Source: Silvibacterium acidisoli (GTDB lineage: Bacteria; Acidobacteriota; Terriglobia; Terriglobales; Acidobacteriaceae). Taken from it: a stretch of DNA of 64,000 nucleotides. Location: NCBI GenBank assembly GCA_022870745.1, contig CP085323.1, positions 3,100,001-3,164,000 of the forward strand, written 5' to 3'. Position 1 is the stretch's first letter. Each line of letters begins with the position of its first letter. Below the pieces are notes generated by a model. It was not told the DNA's origin. It was given only the letters and a program-made list of their open reading frames with translations, and did not search any database. Shown here piece after piece: positions 61,888 through 64,000 of the stretch. Position numbers and translations under genes: made by a program.

Positions 61888-63270
61888 CTACTTGCCGGTG
61901 TAGGTGACGCGCCACACGCTGCGTGAGCCGTCATCGGTGACGTAAAGTGCTCCGTCATGACCGACCGCGACGCCCACAGGGCGGCCCCAGACCTGGCCAT
62001 CCTTGGTAACGAACCCGGTAAGGAAATCCTCGTACTCGCCGGTAGCCTTTCCGTCCTTCATGGGGAGGCGGATGACCTCGTATCCGCCACGATTGGCGCG
62101 GTTCCAGGAGCCGTGTTCGGCCGCGAAGCCGTCGCCGTCGTAGTCGGAGGGGAACATGGATTTTGTCGTCGGGTAGAAGGTCAGCTCCAGCGAAGCCATG
62201 TGAGGCTGCACCAGCACGTCGGGCGTGATGACCTTCGATTTCAGTTCAGGGTGCGCCCCCTGATGACGCGGATCCTGGGTGCCACCCATGTAGTACCACG
62301 GCCAGCCGTAGAATCCGCCCTCCTGGATCGAGGTCACGTAGTCGGGGACAAGGTTATTGCCCAGGCCGTCACGCTCGTTGGTCGAGCACCACAGTTTCCC
62401 GGTGATGGGATTGATGGCCTCACCCACGCAGTTGCGGATGCCGTAGGCATAAACCTTCTCGAATTTGCCTTCAGGCGTGTATTCGAGCACGTCCGCGCGG
62501 TGGAATTCGCTCGGGTGGGTATCCGGATCGTCGACATTGGAGCCGCTGCCGACTGACACCAGCATCTGCTTGTTATCCGGCGAGAAGACCACGTCACGTG
62601 TCCAGTGGCCGCCGCCGCGGAGTTGCGCATAGCCGGGAATGTCGGGAATCACGGTCGACGGAGCCGCCGATGCCTTCAGATCGCCGGACTTGTACGGAAA
62701 ACGCATGATCGTCGTGGCGTTACCGACGTAAACCCACTGAGGGTTCGGACCCTTCGGGTAGAAGGCGATGCCGAAGGGATGGTCGAGGCCGGTCGCGAAT
62801 GTGCTGATCTTCTCCGCTTTACCCTGGGCGTTGACTCCCCGAAGCACGAGGATGGAACCGGCCTGAGAATCCGCAATGAACAGGTCGCCGTTCGGTGCCG
62901 TGCGGATGATACGAGGCATTACGAAGGTTCCGGTAACCGGGGCATGCGTTTGCTTGTTGTTTTCCGCCCGCTCCATCGGCGGCGCATCTCCGCCCGCATA
63001 CAGCTGCACCTTGAAGCCGGCCGGTGCAGTAGGCCACACGCCGTCTGGTCGCTTTACAACGTCCGGACCATTGTCGACGGATTCACTGGGGTTGGGGGCG
63101 GGAAGGTCGGCAACGGTAATCTTGCGGCGCACGCCTGGCTTCTGCTGGTCGTAGCCGGCGAAGGCCGCTTTGCCGGTAATGGTTTGCTGAGCGGGAGCGG
63201 CAATGGGCAGCGCGAGAGCAATCGTCAGTGCGGCGAGTTGTTCTTTCGTTGCGATAAATTTCAGCTTCAT
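61888..63270 (-). CDS. Soluble PQQ-dependent sugar (sorbosone-type) dehydrogenase
   Basis: 460 residues, signal peptide ending PIAAPAQQ, ATG preceded by AAAGGAG. Six-bladed propeller of the glucose/sorbosone dehydrogenase family: PRIIRTAPNGDLFIADSQAG, TGLDHPFGIAFYP, RGGGHWTRDVVFSPD, GSGSNVDDPDTHPSEF, GIRNCVGEAINPITG, NERDGLGNNLVPDY and GVAVGHDGALYVTDDGS. The His and Arg of the active site are in the GGHWTRD part. It oxidises aldoses or sorbosone in the periplasm. First gene of the minus-strand group; a hairpin and 157 bp separate it from ThuA. Confidence 0.9.
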   Translation of the reverse strand: MKLKFIATKEQLAALTIALALPIAAPAQQTITGKAAFAGYDQQKPGVRRKITVADLPAPNPSESVDNGPDVVKRPDGVWPTAPAGFKVQLYAGGDAPPMERAENNKQTHAPVTGTFVMPRIIRTAPNGDLFIADSQAGSILVLRGVNAQGKAEKISTFATGLDHPFGIAFYPKGPNPQWVYVGNATTIMRFPYKSGDLKASAAPSTVIPDIPGYAQLRGGGHWTRDVVFSPDNKQMLVSVGSGSNVDDPDTHPSEFHRADVLEYTPEGKFEKVYAYGIRNCVGEAINPITGKLWCSTNERDGLGNNLVPDYVTSIQEGGFYGWPWYYMGGTQDPRHQGAHPELKSKVITPDVLVQPHMASLELTFYPTTKSMFPSDYDGDGFAAEHGSWNRANRGGYEVIRLPMKDGKATGEYEDFLTGFVTKDGQVWGRPVGVAVGHDGALYVTDDGSRSVWRVTYTGK

Positions 63271-63787
63271 ATTTCTCCTTTCGGAACCTTCAGTCCGAAA
63301 TTTTCATCTTGCGTCTGGGCCGCTGACTTCTGTCAGATGCTCAGAAATCGCCATCGAGGACGGTGAGTCTCAAAAGACCAGCCGGCGTTGAGCAGCAGTT
63401 AGGCTATGTTCTGCCGATGCCCGAATCTTTGCGCATGAAAAGACCATTCAAATTGGTCAGAAGCTCGAAAGTGTTTTAAAGCAATATCCCAGGAGGATTT
63501 GGCCTCTCTGGTGGCGTAGCCATATTTCTGTTAAGGATCAGAAATCAAATGGTCTGACCGTTGTCTGGAAGTATATCGTCCACGCCAGAGATGGGCATCT
63601 CGCTGGCTGAGACGCCTATCTCCGGGGGACTGGAACGAACCCATTCACGATTGCAGCGACCTCCGTGTCTGTTGCAAATCTGTTACATTGGCGCAATGAT
63701 TCGGCGTTTTGCTGCTTTGCGGCCTGCCTGCTTCATCACCGTAACGATCGCCGGCATGCGGCGTACTACGCTTACGGGTAATGCTGG
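63271..63787. other. Divergent promoter region
   Basis: 517 bp between the PQQ sugar dehydrogenase and the symporter. A 77-codon frame (63561-63794) has no ribosome site or family and is not supported. Both promoters must be here; no operator palindrome stood out. Confidence 0.5.
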
Positions 63788-64000
63788 ATGGTGACAACGG
63801 CCTCCGTGACAGCCGCCAGGCTGAGCACGCCCGACCTCGTACTGGTTGCGGTTTACCTGGCAGCGATCACCCTTTTCGGCCTGCGCTTTCGCAAGCAGGA
63901 TCGCTCCCTGAAAAGCTATTTCCTCGCCGATCAGCGCATCCCCTGGTGGGCCATCGCGCTCTCGATCGTTGCAGCGGAGACCAGCACGCTCACGATCATC
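63788..64000 (+). CDS. Sodium/solute symporter, 3' truncated by window edge
   Basis: The first 71 codons only: a short N-terminal tail, then the first two helices with wording typical of the SSS family (DLVLVAVYLAAITLFGLRFR, SYFLADQRIPWWAIALSIVA, ETSTLTII). The ATG at 63788 is chosen because the frame fits the family at once; another ATG at 63781 is out of frame. Sugar or organic acid uptake is likely but cannot be told from this part. Confidence 0.85.
   Translation, partial: MVTTASVTAARLSTPDLVLVAVYLAAITLFGLRFRKQDRSLKSYFLADQRIPWWAIALSIVAAETSTLTII

Overview
The window looks like a chromosomal segment of an acidobacterium of the Terriglobia/Acidobacteriaceae type. The reasons are four very large Oar-like TonB-dependent receptors with N-terminal carboxypeptidase-regulatory domains, secreted Tat-exported enzymes, a B3-type metallo-beta-lactamase, PQQ and cytochrome c oxidases, and moderately GC-rich coding sequence. 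No rRNA operon or CRISPR array is seen. The left edge cuts a sensor histidine kinase and the right edge cuts a sodium/solute symporter.

Region 1 (about 0.8-22.6 kb) appears to be a sulfur-source scavenging block. Receptor 1 with a sulfatase, an M14 carboxypeptidase-like enzyme, receptor 2, an FMN-type LLM monooxygenase with an ATP-grasp ligase, a PIG-L deacetylase, and receptor 3 with a Tat-exported aminotransferase lie in successive transcription units. Five of these units (receptor 1/sulfatase, M14, receptor 2, PIG-L, receptor 3/aminotransferase) are preceded by a 21-26-codon open frame containing consecutive cysteine codons (CRCCC, CCC, CCC-stop, CC-stop, CCC). In several cases the following leader RNA can pair with the ribosome binding site of the main gene. 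This is the arrangement expected of a cysteine-sensing attenuation system and is the most interesting feature of the window. The fourth receptor, next to arabinose genes, has no such leader. The block is bracketed by two decayed copies of an S9 peptidase C-terminus.

Region 2 (about 22.6-40.1 kb) is a decayed accessory region. It holds two identical 712-bp internally deleted copies of an IS3-family element, a longer but frameshifted relative, and broken genes (S9 peptidase, HTH/excisionase-like, arsB-like, YdcZ-like, PIN domain, ParB-like). A few intact stress genes remain (Crp/Fnr regulator, manganese catalase, DUF892 ferritin-like, Tat ferritin-like) together with short unknown proteins, including a pair of small paralogues with a CxxC motif. 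It ends at a repeat array followed by the 3' half of a tRNA-Ala(GGC), which looks like an att junction of an integrated element.

Region 3 (40.2-64 kb) is metabolic. It carries a B3 metallo-beta-lactamase with Gln in the first zinc position, an FNR-like regulator facing cytochrome bd oxidase (cydAB) with a perfect TGTGA-N6-TCACA palindrome between them, araB-araD, a large secreted carbohydrate-active protein divergent from receptor 4, and a five-gene minus-strand group. That group (PQQ sugar dehydrogenase, ThuA, multicopper oxidase, triheme cytochrome c, PQQ dehydrogenase) probably oxidises sugars or alcohols in the periplasm.
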